From Semisulcospira habei (lineage: Eukaryota; Mollusca; Gastropoda; Semisulcospiridae), in the NCBI GenBank assembly GCA_036245525.1, contig BTPG01000004.1:230450084-230514083 (forward strand): a stretch of 64,000 nucleotides of DNA. Direction: 5' to 3'. Both the position numbers and the translations under genes were made by a program. Numbering within the stretch: position 1 is the stretch's first letter; the number at the start of each line of letters is the position of its first letter. Under the pieces are notes generated by a model. The model was not told where the DNA came from. It saw only the letters and a program-made list of their open reading frames with translations, and did no database searches. This document shows positions 21,012 to 31,376 of this stretch, in pieces.

Positions 21012-22145
21012 TGGCTCTCGTGTGAAGCCAAAGCGAGTCTTAAGTTATGGGCCAGTGGTCGTCCATCCTCTGTCCTCTGTGGTAAACTTTAACGATGGCA
21101 TTTTCTCAGATACTATTCAAGCTTCACTCTTCAAACTTGGCCCAAGGCTACTTTGTGGCAAGGCCTTTCTAAACATATCAGTTTCAGTGACCTCTCACAA
21201 AGGTCAAGGTCAAAGAGGATCAGGAAATATATATCGAAACTGTCTATTTTGGGACATAATTTATTTTTTTCTCAAATACTATTCGCAACTTCAAACTTGG
21301 TACAAAGATACCTGATGGTAAGACCTTTCTATGCATACTAATTTGGTTGATCCCTTGGAAAGGTCAAGGGTCACTAGAGCTCAAGAAATAGATCCAAAAT
21401 GGCCATATTTTGATGAAAGATGTTTTTTTCTTCATATTCACAACTCCATAATCAAACTTGCTACAGAGATACCTGATGGTACTACCTATCTATGCATACT
21501 AATTTGGCTGACCCCTGGAACTCCATACCCAAACTTGCTACAGAGATACCTGATGGTACTACCTATCTATGCATACTAATTTGGATGACCCTGGAACTCC
21601 ATACCCAAACTTGCTACAGAGATACCTGATGGTAAGACCTATCTATGCATACTAATTTAGATGAACCCTCGGAAAGGTCTAGGGTCACTATGCTCAGGAA
21701 ATAGGTGAAAAATAGCCCATATTTTGATAAATATTTTTTCGTAATTACAATTCACAACTTCAAACCCAAACTTGCTACAGATATACCTGATGCTAAGACC
21801 TATCTATGCATACTAATTTGGATGACCCCTCAGAAAAGGTCAAGGGTCACAAATGTGTATAAAATGCCAAATAATTGTAATTATTATCGACATTTTTGCA
21901 AACTTTTCAAACAAATTTGGCACAAAGGTAGCTGACAATATGACCTTCCTATGTATTCTAATTTGTCGACTCTTTGCAAAGGTCAAGAATCACAGGGTTT
22001 CACAGATGTATGAAAACTGATTAATTTTGAGAAAACATGGATTTTGTTCGTGCCGAAGCCATCCATTTACTTATTGTCAGATGTGTGGATCGGTCATACA
22101 TGTGAGCCATAAGAGCTTTGCCTTTCTTGTTTTCTTTGTGGTCTT
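21012..22145 (+). repeat. Family G repeat, long copy with several monomers
   Basis: The head TTTTTGGCTCTCGTGTGAAG is followed by the GGTAAACTTTAACGATGG block, AGGTCAAGGTCA at 21201-21212, then monomers carrying AGGTCAAGGGTCA at 21361-21373 and 21837-21849. A shorter sub-duplication of about 60 bp (GCTACAGAGATACCTGATGG ... GCATACTAATTTGG.TGACC) is repeated at about 21474-21650. The distal part ends at 22145, where another head begins at once, so copies can be arranged head to tail. Confidence 0.8.
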
Positions 22146-22375
22146 TTTGGCTCACGTACGAAGCAAAAGTGAGTCTGTGTTTTGGGCCGGTGGTCATGTG
22201 GCTGTCGTCCGTTTGCCGTCATCCGTGGTAAACGTTAACATTGGCATTTTCTCGGAGACTATTCAAGCCACAGTCTTCAAACTTGGCCCAAGGATACTTT
22301 GTGGCAAGACCTTTCCAAGCATATCAATTTGAGTGACCTCTCACAAAGATCAAGGTTACAGGAGCTCAGGAAAGG
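22146..22375 (+). repeat. Family G repeat, head only
   Basis: It starts TTTTTGGCTCACGTACGAAG and runs to CACAAAGATCAAGGTTACAG, aligning with the first 230 bp of the 14752 copy. The downstream monomers are missing. It follows directly on the preceding copy. Confidence 0.8.
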
Positions 22376-22601
22376 TGTAAATGTGGTCCTGCATGGGTTG
22401 CAAACTTTGGTGTGAATTTGATCTAAATGAAACATGTAAATACCGTTGAAAGATGGTTTGTGTGACCAAATTGGTGCGATAAACGACCAAAAATATAGCT
22501 TCATGTGACGGTCTAGAAATGGTGTACAAATGGTAATTTTTAGGTCTTTTTTTTAACCAGAATGTTACATTTTTGACACCTTCCAGTGATGGTCTACTTA
22601 C

Positions 22602-24530
22602 TTACTTACGCCTGTCACCCCTCCCAGGGTATGGGCCGTCGACGAGAGACCTCCAGCGACTCCTGTCCTGTGCTTCTCCTTCGATTTTACTCCAGGTGGT
22701 TCCCAGTCTCTTGATGTCTGCTTGGAGGTCTCGACGCCACGAGTTTCTCGGCCTGCCTCTTTTCCTCTTTCCCTGGGGGTTCCATGACAATGCCTGCCTA
22801 GTGATACTGGAAGCTGGCTTTCTCAGACTGTGACCGATCCATCCCCATCTTCTTCGCCCAATTTCATTCTCTGCTGTTATCTGCTCTGTTCTCTCCCAGA
22901 GTCTGACGTTGCTGATCTTCTCTGGCCAGTGAATTTTCAAAATTCTTCTAAGGCAACTGTTTATGAAGATCCGTACTCTGTTGACTGTGGTTTTTGTAAA
23001 TCTCCAAGTCTCTGCTCCATATAGGAGAACTGCTTTTACGTTGGAGTTGAAAATCCAGACTTTGGTGTGTTGTGACAGCTCTCTGGAACTCCACACTTTT
23101 TTCAACTGGAGAAAGGCTGCTCTGGCTTTACCGATTTGTGCTCTGACATCTGCATCAGTGCGTCCTTTTTTGTCGATGATGCTCCAGAGATAGGTGAAGG
23201 ACTCCACCTCCTCCAACGGGGTGCCAGCAAGCAAGACTGGTTCTTCCTTGGTTGCGTTCAGCCTCATTGTCTTTGTTTTCTGTTTGTGAATGGTGAGGCC
23301 CACTTGGGACGAGATGTCAGCAAGCCTTGTGGTCTTGTCCTGCATTTGTTGATGAGTGTGGGACAGTAAAGCCAAGTCGTCTGCAAAATCGAGGTCGTCA
23401 AGCTGTGTCCACAGTGTCCACTGTATTCCACTTCGTCTGTGCTCTGTGGTCCTCTTCATGACCCAGTCTATGACCAGTAGGAAGAGGAACGGAGACAGCA
23501 AACACCCCTGTCTGACACCGGTTCTGACCTGGAGCTCCCTGGTGAACTGCCCTTTGTGGATCACACGACATGTCATGCCATCGTAGCTGCTCTTGATCAG
23601 GCGGACGAGCTTTGTGGGTACACCGTAGTGTCGTAGGAGTTTCCACAGAGCCTCTCGGTCCACGCTGTCAAATGCTTTCTCGTAATCCACAAAGTTGACG
23701 TACAGCGGGGAGCTCCATTTCAGAGACTGTTCCACGATGATGCGGAGAGTGGCGATCTGGTCTGTACATGATCGGTTTTTCCTGAATCCTGCTTGCTGGT
23801 CTCTCAGCTGGGGGTCAACGGAGCTCTTCATTCTCTCCAGGATGATCCTGTTGAAGAGCTTTCCTGGTACTGACAGCAAGGTGATTCCTCTGTAGTTGGA
23901 ACACTTGCTGAGGTCGCCTTTCTTGGGAAGCTTGATTAGGTACCCCTCCTTCCAGTCAGCCGGCATCACCTCCTCTTCCCAGATCTTTCCAAACAGTGGG
24001 TACAGCATCTCAACTGTTGTCTCTAGGTCTGCTTTCAGAGACTCCGCTGGGATGCCATCTGGCCCCGCAGCTTTGCCGTTCTTCAAAAATGCCACTGCTC
24101 TTCTGATCTCTTCCCAGCTGGGTCTGTCACAGCTGATGGGTAGGTCGGTCTCTGCCGGCTGGATGTCTGGGGGGTCGGGTGGGCTGGGTTTGTTCAGTAA
24201 CTCTTCAAAATACTCGGCCCATCTGTTGAGTTGGTCTGCTCTGTCTGCAATAGGCTTGCCTTCTTTGTCTTTTACTGGTCTTTCTGTATGGCCATACTTG
24301 CCCGACAATCTTCTGGTAATGTTGTAGAGCTGTTTCATGTTGCCGCTGCCTGCTGCCTTTTCTGCCTCTGCTGCCAGGCTGTCTGTGTAAGCCCTCTTGT
24401 CTGCCCTGATACTCCTCTTCACCTCGCGGTTGGCTTCCGAGTATTCCTCCTGTGCCCTTGCTTTGGCTGCTTTAGTACGACTGTTGTTGACAACTGCTTT
24501 CTTCTGCTTCCTCACTTCTATCTTCTTCAA
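22602..24530 (-). CDS. RTE-A reverse transcriptase, intact 642-codon segment
   Basis: The ORF holds a basic, coiled linker (1-100), then the RT: FLKNGKAAGPDGIPAESLKA (148-167), CSNYRGITLLSVPGKLFN, DQQAGFRKNRSCTDQIATL, YVNFVDYEKAFDSVDREALW, TGVRQGCLLSPFLFLL and LDDLDFADDLALLS with FADD at 382-385. The C-terminal region includes [18 protein letters not shown] and [18 protein letters not shown], and ends in YPGRGDRRK immediately before the tail, whose GTAA repeats supply the TAA stop. The Met at 24530 is internal to the family protein: the endonuclease precedes it in another frame because of the 40-bp deletion. RT activity is plausible; autonomous movement is not. Confidence 0.88.
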   Translation of the reverse strand: MKKIEVRKQKKAVVNNSRTKAAKARAQEEYSEANREVKRSIRADKRAYTDSLAAEAEKAAGSGNMKQLYNITRRLSGKYGHTERPVKDKEGKPIADRADQLNRWAEYFEELLNKPSPPDPPDIQPAETDLPISCDRPSWEEIRRAVAFLKNGKAAGPDGIPAESLKADLETTVEMLYPLFGKIWEEEVMPADWKEGYLIKLPKKGDLSKCSNYRGITLLSVPGKLFNRIILERMKSSVDPQLRDQQAGFRKNRSCTDQIATLRIIVEQSLKWSSPLYVNFVDYEKAFDSVDREALWKLLRHYGVPTKLVRLIKSSYDGMTCRVIHKGQFTRELQVRTGVRQGCLLSPFLFLLVIDWVMKRTTEHRRSGIQWTLWTQLDDLDFADDLALLSHTHQQMQDKTTRLADISSQVGLTIHKQKTKTMRLNATKEEPVLLAGTPLEEVESFTYLWSIIDKKGRTDADVRAQIGKARAAFLQLKKVWSSRELSQHTKVWIFNSNVKAVLLYGAETWRFTKTTVNRVRIFINSCLRRILKIHWPEKISNVRLWERTEQITAENEIGRRRWGWIGHSLRKPASSITRQALSWNPQGKRKRGRPRNSWRRDLQADIKRLGTTWSKIEGEAQDRSRWRSLVDGPYPGRGDRRK

Positions 24531-24539
24531 GGTCTGTGT

Positions 24540-25125
24540 CTACAGTGTCTTTGCAGGTTGAGTTCAGCACCTGTTTAACTGCCTTCCACTGCTTCTCTGT
24601 GGTGACCGCCTCCTCTTGATTTACTAGCTCTTGTAGCTCTTGAAACCGGTTGGACAGCACCAGTTTGAACTCTTCTCTCACTCCAGTCTCTCTCAGGAGG
24701 CCTACATTATAGCGCTGTCTTCTTGTTGTCTCTGTGCGGCTTTTCTTTAACTTGAGCTTTATTCTTAAGGTAAGCAGATGGTGGTCTGAGGCGACATCTG
24801 CTCCCCTCCTCACTCGAACATCTTGAAAGGATCTTCTAAATTTCTTGCTAATGCAGATATGGTCTATTTGGTTCTCTGTAGTATGGTCAGGTGAGACCCA
24901 AGTTGCTTTGTGTATTCTTCTGTGTGGGAAGATGGTGCCTCCAATGACAAGTCTGTTTAGAGCACAAAAGTCTACGAACCTCTCCTCGTTCTCACTCATC
25001 TCCCCTAGTCCCTGTCTCCCCATCACCTCTTCATATCCGGTGTTGTCCTCCCCTATTTTGGCATTAAAATCGCCCATGAAGAGGGTGATGTCTCGCTCCG
25101 CACATTTGTCCACAGCACTCTGGAG
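24540..25125 (-). pseudogene. RTE-A copy 3 endonuclease, C-terminal two thirds
   Basis: The minus strand reads LQSAVDKCAERDITLFMGDF, then NAKIGED, ATWVSPDHTTENQIDHICIS and RGADVASDHHLLTLRIKLKL, the catalytic GDFN and SDH blocks of an APE endonuclease. It is separated from its N-terminal third (25641-26020) by the nested insertion at 25126-25629. The long antisense-derived start of the open frame (to 25317) belongs to that insert and should be ignored. Confidence 0.85.
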
Positions 25126-25629
25126 AAAAGTGTGGAGTTCCAGAGAGCTGTCACAACACACCAAAGTCCGGATTTTCAACTCCAATGTAAAAGCAGTTCT
25201 CCTATATGGAGCAGAGACTTGGAGATTGACAAAAACAACAGTCAACAGAGTACAGACCTTCATGAACAGTTGCCTTAGAAGAATTTTGAAAATCCACTGG
25301 CCAGAGAAGATCAGCAACGTCAGACTCTGGGAGAGAACAGAGCAGATAACAGCAGAGAATGAAATTGGGCGAAGAAGATGGGGATGGATCGGTCACAGTC
25401 TGAGAAAGCCAGCTTCCAGTATCACTAGGCAGGCATTGTCATGGAACCCTCAGGGAAAGAGGAAAAGAGGTAGGCTGAGAAACTCCTGGCGTCGAGACCT
25501 CCAAGCAGACATCAAGAGACTGGGAACCACCTGGAGTAAAATCGAAGGAGAAGCACTGGAGAGGAGTTGCTGGAGGTCTCTCGTCGACGGCCTATACCCA
25601 AGTAGGGGTGACAGGCGTAAGTAAGTAAA
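25126..25629 (+). mobile_element. Nested 5'-truncated RTE-A copy in reverse orientation
   Basis: This 504-bp insert on the plus strand encodes the last ~165 residues of the RTE-A protein, from [20 protein letters not shown] to YPSRGDRRK, and ends in GTAAGTAAA. It is flanked by an 11-bp duplication G(C/T)ACTCTGGAG at 25115-25125 and 25630-25640, interrupting the endonuclease of copy 3. It is therefore a later insertion of the same family into itself, and its open frame is intact to the tail. Confidence 0.95.
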
Positions 25630-25640
25630 GTACTCTGGAG

Positions 25641-26357
25641 TTGGTCGTAGAACTCTTGTTTCTCTTCCTCGTCACTGTCATTAGTGGGCGCATTACACTG
25701 GATGACATTCAGCTTGATCTTTTTTTTGGTTCTAAAGGCTGCTGTGATAATTCTTGGCCCATCAGCGCTCTCTGTGCCACTGGTGACAGCATGAAAGCTA
25801 CTCCTTCTGTATGGGGGGCATTCTCCTCTTCATGACCTGAATACAGAATCATCTCCCCACTTAACAGCTTTTTCTGGCCAGACTGTGACCATCTGGCTTC
25901 GCTGATACCTAGCAGGGAATGGTTGTACTTTTGCATTTCCCTGCTATCTGGGCGGCCTTGCCGCTCTGGTACATGGTCTTGACATTCCATGTGCCCATGG
26001 TTGTGTCCCTGGATAGAAAGAGGCGGCTCGGTCCTGTGGCTTCCGAAGACTTCCGGCTTTCACCACAGGACGTCATAAATCTTCTGGTAGAAGAACCTTC
26101 CTCCTCCAGGAAAGAAATTGCTGTTTGTCTTTTCGTCGGCGTTTTTGTAGCTATTTCCTTATTTGCAGGGTGGGGAAGCTACCCCCACGCCCAACCCCCT
26201 TACTAGGAGGACCAGGGGTTTTCTGTCGGGGTCACCTTCCCTTAGACCATGTTGGTTCACGGCACCTTATTTCATTCGGTGCACCCCTCTTGCGAGGGAC
26301 CCCTATCTACCACCCAGGGGACGCGCCTCAACGCCGTATGGTCCCAGCGCGAGGGAC
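25641..26357 (-). pseudogene. RTE-A copy 3 leader and endonuclease N-terminus
   Basis: The minus strand contains a leader of about 300 bp rich in short ORFs. It then gives TMGTWNVKTMYQSGKAAQIA (broken by a frameshift), YNHSLLGISEARWSQSGQKK with the metal-binding Glu, and HTEGVAFMLSPVAQRALMG. The ATG of TMGTWN, near 26000, is the probable family start. A deletion of about 16 bp relative to copy 2 lies near 25760. Confidence 0.75.
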
Positions 26358-26364
26358 GGTCTAC

Positions 26365-27516
26365 AGGGCTTCCGTTTTAGTGCCTCTGTGTGTCTCTGAC
26401 GCACTGAAACTCAAAATCACATACTGAGTATGTTACGAAGGGGTAGGCAGACGCACTATAATTCAGTACATCTGCATCCGAGACGCACTATGCTTGCGCT
26501 TGTTTTGACATGATAGATTATTCTGGCATTGTTTTGATGTTCATTGCATTGTTATGAGAGGGTGCGATGTGTAGTTTTTTTTCCCCTCCGGCTTAGATTG
26601 GTTTGTCCTGTGAAAGGACTGCGTCTTTGAAGACCTTGTGTGAACACATTATGACGTCTCTAGGAAATGGGTTGCAAGTATCCAAACAGCCACATTCCGT
26701 TGCTCATGTAGCAATGGTAGATTATTCTAGCATTGTTTTGTTTGGGAGGGGGTCTGGATGTGTAGTTTTCTGTCCCCTGCAGTTTAGTTTGGTTTGTCAT
26801 GTTAAATACAAAACGCCGTGGCATGGTTTTTACGTTGTGAGTGGCTCGCTGTGTCCCAGCCGTGAAACCTTACATGTCATTTTCAATTCACTCGTGCCAT
26901 CCGAGTTTTGCACCTACAGTCAAACCGAAAACAGTTTTGAAAATAGCGTGAGCTTAGTAATTCTAATTTCGAAAAAAACATAGTTTTACAATATTGATAG
27001 TGGAAAGTTTTCGATTGGGCACCAAATTTTGTTAAGTGAAAACCAAGAAGGGGGAACTTTGAAAATCACTAAATATGTCAGTGATTACTTCAAAATTGTA
27101 GCGGCATGAGTCTGAAGACAGACCCGTTCTCTGCTCATCTGAGCGTCCGGCATCGCCTGGTTATAAGTATTTTGATAGCCTGACGCTGTGCACAAGTTCT
27201 CACAACGCTGTTGTTACCTATTCTTTCCACTCGCTTCCTTTTAAAATCATTTGACTTGTCATGAAAGTGCTTTATACGGCGATAAAGTTTATCTTTTTCT
27301 CTTCCCAAAGATGTTATTGCTTTTGTTAGGTCTACTTTTTGTCACTACAACAAATGTGTGGAAGACAGTCGGTACAGACATGTTTTCAACTTTTCATAAT
27401 GTAGCGCACTTTGTTGGGGCTTTAACGCTAAATTGAAATAACTTTCTGTAACTCGGATATATTAAAATCATTCAATTTTCCAGATCTAGATCTAGATTAA
27501 ACTTTGTGCAAGTTGT
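26365..27516. other. Unassigned stretch with one divergent duplication
   Basis: Segments at about 26512-26610 and 26715-26805 share TAGATTATTCT.GCATTGTT, GATGTGTAGTTTT and GGTTTGTC, an old duplication. A 126-codon ORF (26603-26983) covers the second copy and has no motif. The remainder is AT-rich and featureless. Confidence 0.4.
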
Positions 27517-27520
27517 TTAA

Positions 27521-27736
27521 CCCATATCCTACTGAGGCTAAAAGCTTCACATTTGTACACTGCCACATGCAAGCTACATTATAGTATTTACAGATAAGGA
27601 TATAGACCTATGGCTTTAGTTGAAGGGTGGTGCCAGAATAGCTTGGCGCCTAGAGGCGCCAAGCTATTCTGACACTACCCTTGAACTATTTTAGTCAAAC
27701 TTGTTTCACACACAGGTGTATTCCGAATGATAAGGG
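27521..27736. mobile_element. TTAA-flanked hairpin MITE, copy 2
   Basis: This 216-bp element has ends CCCATATCCTACTGAGGC and GAATGATAAGGG, flanked by TTAA (27517-27520) and TTCA (27737-27740). The hairpin core at 27620-27686 has arms GAAGGGTGGTGCCAGAATAG and GCTTGGCGCC, with near-complementary partners across a four-base spacer. It aligns along its whole length with the 8762 copy and, reversed, with the ends of 34576-35208. Confidence 0.85.
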
Positions 27737-27811
27737 TTCAATATCTGAGTGTACGACAGAGTTCTAAAGACATGCCTGTCTGCACATCATCTGACTTGTT
27801 AGCATAACAAA

Positions 27812-28316
27812 GCGGGTCTATGTAAGCGGGTCTATGTAAGCGGGACTATGTAAGCGGGTCTGTGTAAGCGGGTCTATGTAAGCGGGTCTATGTAAGCAGG
27901 TCTATGTAAACGGGTCTGTGTAAGCGGGTCTGTGTAAGCGGGTCTATGTAAGCGGGTCTATGTAAGCGGGTCTGTGTAAGCGGGTCTATGTAAGCGGGAC
28001 TATGTAAGCGGGTCTGTGTAAGCGGGTCTGTGTAAGCAGGACTATGTAAGCGGGTCTATGTAAGCGGGTCTATGTAAGCGGGTCTATGTAAACGGGTCTG
28101 TGTAAGCGGGTCTGTGTAAGCGGGTCTATGTAAGCGGGTCTATGTAAGCGGGTCTGTGTAAGCGGGTCTATGTAAGCGGGTCTATGTAAGCAAGACTATG
28201 TAAGCGGGTCTATGAAAGCGGGTCTGTGTAAGCGGGTCTATGTAAGCGGGACTATGTAAGCGGGTCTATGTAAGCGGGTCTGTGTAAGCGGATCTATGTA
28301 AGCGGGTCTATGTAAT
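27812..28316. repeat. 14-bp minisatellite, about 36 units
   Basis: The unit is GGGTCTATGTAAGC, with variants GGGTCTGTGTAAGC and GGGACTATGTAAGC arranged in recurring blocks. That indicates expansion by segments of several units. Because 14 is not divisible by three, all frames are sampled and no protein is implied. Confidence 0.97.
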
Positions 28317-28369
28317 GTGTTTACTAAAGTGTCAATTACTTACTGGTAAATCGGCTTCGGTTGTTGTTT

Positions 28370-28735
28370 TCTGGCTCACTTGTGAAGAAAAAAGTGAGTA
28401 TGTTTTGTGCCAGTGGTTGTGCGTCCGTCGTCCTTGGTAAACTTTAACGTTGGCATTTTCTTAGAGACTATTCAAGCCACAGTCTTCAAACTTGGCCCAC
28501 GGATATTTTGTGGCAAGACCTTTCTAAACATCCCAATTTGAGTGACCTCTCACAAAGGTCAAGGTCACAGGGGATCAGGAAATATACTATTCACAACTTC
28601 AAAACAAACCTTGGTACAAAGGTACCTAATGGTGACCTTTCTATGCATACTAATTTGGTTGATCCCTTGGAAAGGTCGAGGGTAACGAGCTCAGGAAATA
28701 GGTGAAAAAATATCCATATTTTGACAGAAGATTTT
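28370..28735 (+). repeat. Family G repeat copy
   Basis: The head TTTTCTGGCTCACTTGTGAA is followed by GGTAAACTTTAACGTTGGCA, CCACAGTCTTCAAACTTGGC, AGGTCAAGGTCA at 28556-28567 and one monomer ending in CCATATTTTGACAGAAGA. A degenerate AGGTCGAGGGTAA lies near 28673. Confidence 0.8.
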
Positions 28736-29221
28736 TTTCTTTCACTGAGGACTACTGTCAGGTAACCTTTTAATTTAGATCAGTCCAATGGTTTCAGACG
28801 TTGCTGCCAAGGCCTTGCCCTTCTAAATTCTGATCTAATTTTGCATGATGCAAACACGCTCTTTTGTTCATTTCTGTTAACGTAATAACTTTGAAGTAAA
28901 TCAACAGTAATTTTGGATAACTCACTAAAACAAGCCGAATTTCAATATGGCAGCCTTGACCTTGGTAATAACCTTTTTTCTTTCTTCAATACACACTTTT
29001 TACCGAGGTCTATTATTAACTCTGTGTTTAAACGAAACCTGTTGAATGGGTGTAGAGATACTGTCTGTACAAAATATATCAATTTAAACAAAAAAGTGCC
29101 TGCCACAGCCTTCACCTAGTAATAGGTAGTGATGAAATTCTTATGCTAAACACATTCTATACAACCAATCAGAAAAGAAAACATAACCAAAACTAATTAA
29201 TATTTATTAAAAAGAACACTC
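28736..29221. other. Unassigned AT-rich stretch
   Basis: No domain or repeat is recognised. A 68-codon ORF at 28913-29119 has no motif. Confidence 0.35.
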
Positions 29222-29409
29222 TAGATCTAAATAATAATAATAATTATAGTATTTATAATGCGCTTATCTTATAATTATTATAACTCTAAGCGCACACTCA
29301 CAACTCGCGCACGCATGCGCACGCTTTAGACAATGACTCACATACCACAAATACATTACGACAGTCAGCTTGGGGTGGGGGGTGTGGTGATATTATTGTG
29401 CTAGAACTG

Positions 29410-31007
29410 TTAAAAGAGGTGAGTTTTGAGGGCGGAATGGAAGGAGTTGAGAGTGTTTCTGACGAAGAGAGAGTGGGAGAGTGTTCCAGGTGGATGGACT
29501 GTAGACAGAGAAGGAGCGGGGGCCGAAAGTGCTGAGTTTGGGCGAATGTGGAGGCGGAAAGGGTCGAAGGCGGAGCGGAGGTAGTGGGAAGGAGTGTAGG
29601 GGTGAAGTAAGTTGGAGAGATAGGTAGGAGCGTAGTTGTTCAGGGATTTGTAGCAGAGAGACAGAATCTTGTACTGGATGCGTTGGGGGATGGGGAGCCA
29701 GTGAAGGAGTTTGAGCAGGGGAGTGATCGGATTTTTTCTTTCTGAGGACGAGGCGGGCAGCATTGTTCTGGTCGCGCTGGAGAGTGAAAGTGGTGGAATG
29801 AGGGAGGCAGGAAAGGAGAGAGTTGCAATAGTCGATGCGAGATAAGATGAGAGAGACAGCAAGTTTGGTGGCAGCTTCGGTGGTGAGGTATTTTCTGATC
29901 TGCCTACCAGCATGGCTTCCGTTTTGTCATCGTTCAGTTTAAGCTTGTTTGCTGTCATCCANNNNNNNNNNNNNNNNNNNNGTTTTTCACGTCCTCATAG
30001 CAGTCAGCCGTGCGAGTCAGTAGTGTCTGAGTGTTTGTCGAGTTTGTCTTTGTCTAGTAGTTGTGAGTCGTCCGCGTAGAGGTGGTGGTTTATGTGATGA
30101 GACCGGATGATGTTGGACAGGGGAGAGGTGTAGAGTGTGAAAGGACCGGGCCCAGGACGGACCCCTGTGGAACGCCGCAGGAGAGCCTGACCTGGGTTGG
30201 AGGAGACGCCGTCCGATGGTGACGGACTGCTGTCTGTCGGAGAGGTAGGAGAGAAACCAGGAGTGAGCAGAGTCAGTGATGCCAAAGGAGTGGTGAAGGG
30301 CGGTGGAGGAGGATAGAGTGGTCTATGGTGTCGAAGTGCGGCAGAGAGATCGAGTAGCGTAAGAAGGGAGATGTTGCCCGAGTCAGTGGAGAGAAGCAGG
30401 TCGTTTAGGATATGTAGAAGGGCTGTTTCAGTGCTGTGATGTTTGCGATAGGCAGACTGGAAGGGACTGAGGAGGTTGTTGTCGGCGAGGTGGAGGTTGA
30501 GTTGGTTGAGAGACAACCTTCTCAAGAAGCTTGGACAGGAAAGAGAGATTGGAGACTGGGCGGTAGTTCTTGAGTTTCGTTTGGGTCGAGGTTGTGTTTT
30601 TTGAGGAGAGGACGGACGATGGCGGACTTGAAGATATCGGGGACGGAGCCATTCTCTAGAGATGTGTTGATGATGTCGGTAATGAAGGGCAAAAGTTTTG
30701 GGAGGCCGTCCCGGTAGAGAGAAGCTGGGAGGGGGTCTAGTTCGCAGGTTTTGAAAGGCATGGACTTTAATGGTCTTGAGGACTTCATCCTGAGAGACGG
30801 GGCTGGAAGGACGAGAGGGGAGTGCCGGAAAAGGGGGGGGGGCGGGGGGTCAGGAAGGCAAAGCGGAGAAGGCAGAGTGTCGAGTGTGTTGCGCAGAAGT
30901 TTGGATTTTGTCGGAGAAAATAGGAGGAGAAAGCGGACGGAAGTTCTTCTTTTGCTGTGTGTGTTGGGAAGAGGAGAGTCTTTAGAAGTGCCTAGGAGTG
31001 TGTTCAT
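29410..31007 (-). pseudogene. Reverse transcriptase of the L2/Rex1-like relic
   Basis: In shifting frames the minus strand shows FITDIINTSLENGSVPDIFK, IVRPLLKK, YRPVSNLSFLSKLLEKVVSQ, SPFQSAYRKHHSTETALLHI, LLTLLDLSAA (frame lost before the expected FDT), a GVPQG-like region (CGVRPG...), HHLYADDSQL (YADD catalytic block) and MTANKLKLNDDKTEAMLVG. At least five frameshifts and a sequence gap make it inactive. Confidence 0.82.
29962..29981. other. Assembly gap (20 N)
   Basis: Twenty undetermined bases interrupt the RT of the L2/Rex1-like relic. The true missing length is unknown. Confidence 1.
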
Positions 31008-31376
31008 GGTGGCGTAGAGGGTTTTGGAAGAAGTGGATTCCAGGATTTTGTTTTGAAGGTGTTTATCGTTTGGAGTCGGAGATCATTCTGCAGACTTTGG
31101 ATCTGGTGGTTTGGAAGATCCTCTCTGTGAACGGTGAGGTCAGATGTGCGCCAGCGGCGTTCCGCTTGTCGACGCTCGCGCTTGGCCTCAGCTATGTCGT
31201 CAGTGAGCCAGGGGGAGGGGAGTCGGTTGGGTATGGAGCAGGTGGTGACAGGGGCATGGGTGTCTAGAAGTTTTCGAAGGGAGGAATCAAAATGGGATGC
31301 AAGATCGGGAGAGGGGGCGGGGTCCAAGAGAAAGGTCGACAGCTTCGTCGAAAGAAAATCTCTCAGTTGACAGATT

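Larger units (their letters stand above)
22598..26357 (-). mobile_element. RTE-A copy 3, essentially full length, with a nested insertion
   Basis: The minus strand contains the 5' leader (right end near 26357), endonuclease, linker, RT, C-terminal region and a (GTAA)n tail at the left. A 7-bp word GGTCTAC at 22591-22597 and 26358-26364 could be the target duplication. Subtracting the 504-bp nested insert gives an element of about 3.25 kb. About 40 bp are missing near 24540 relative to copy 2. It is the most complete RTE-A in the window and defines the 5' end shared with copy 2. Confidence 0.88.

Noticed and set aside
24472..25317. 281-codon ORF beginning [14 protein letters not shown]
   Set aside because: Its first third is the antisense of the nested RTE-A copy. 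Only the part from LQSAVDKCAERD on is true endonuclease sequence.
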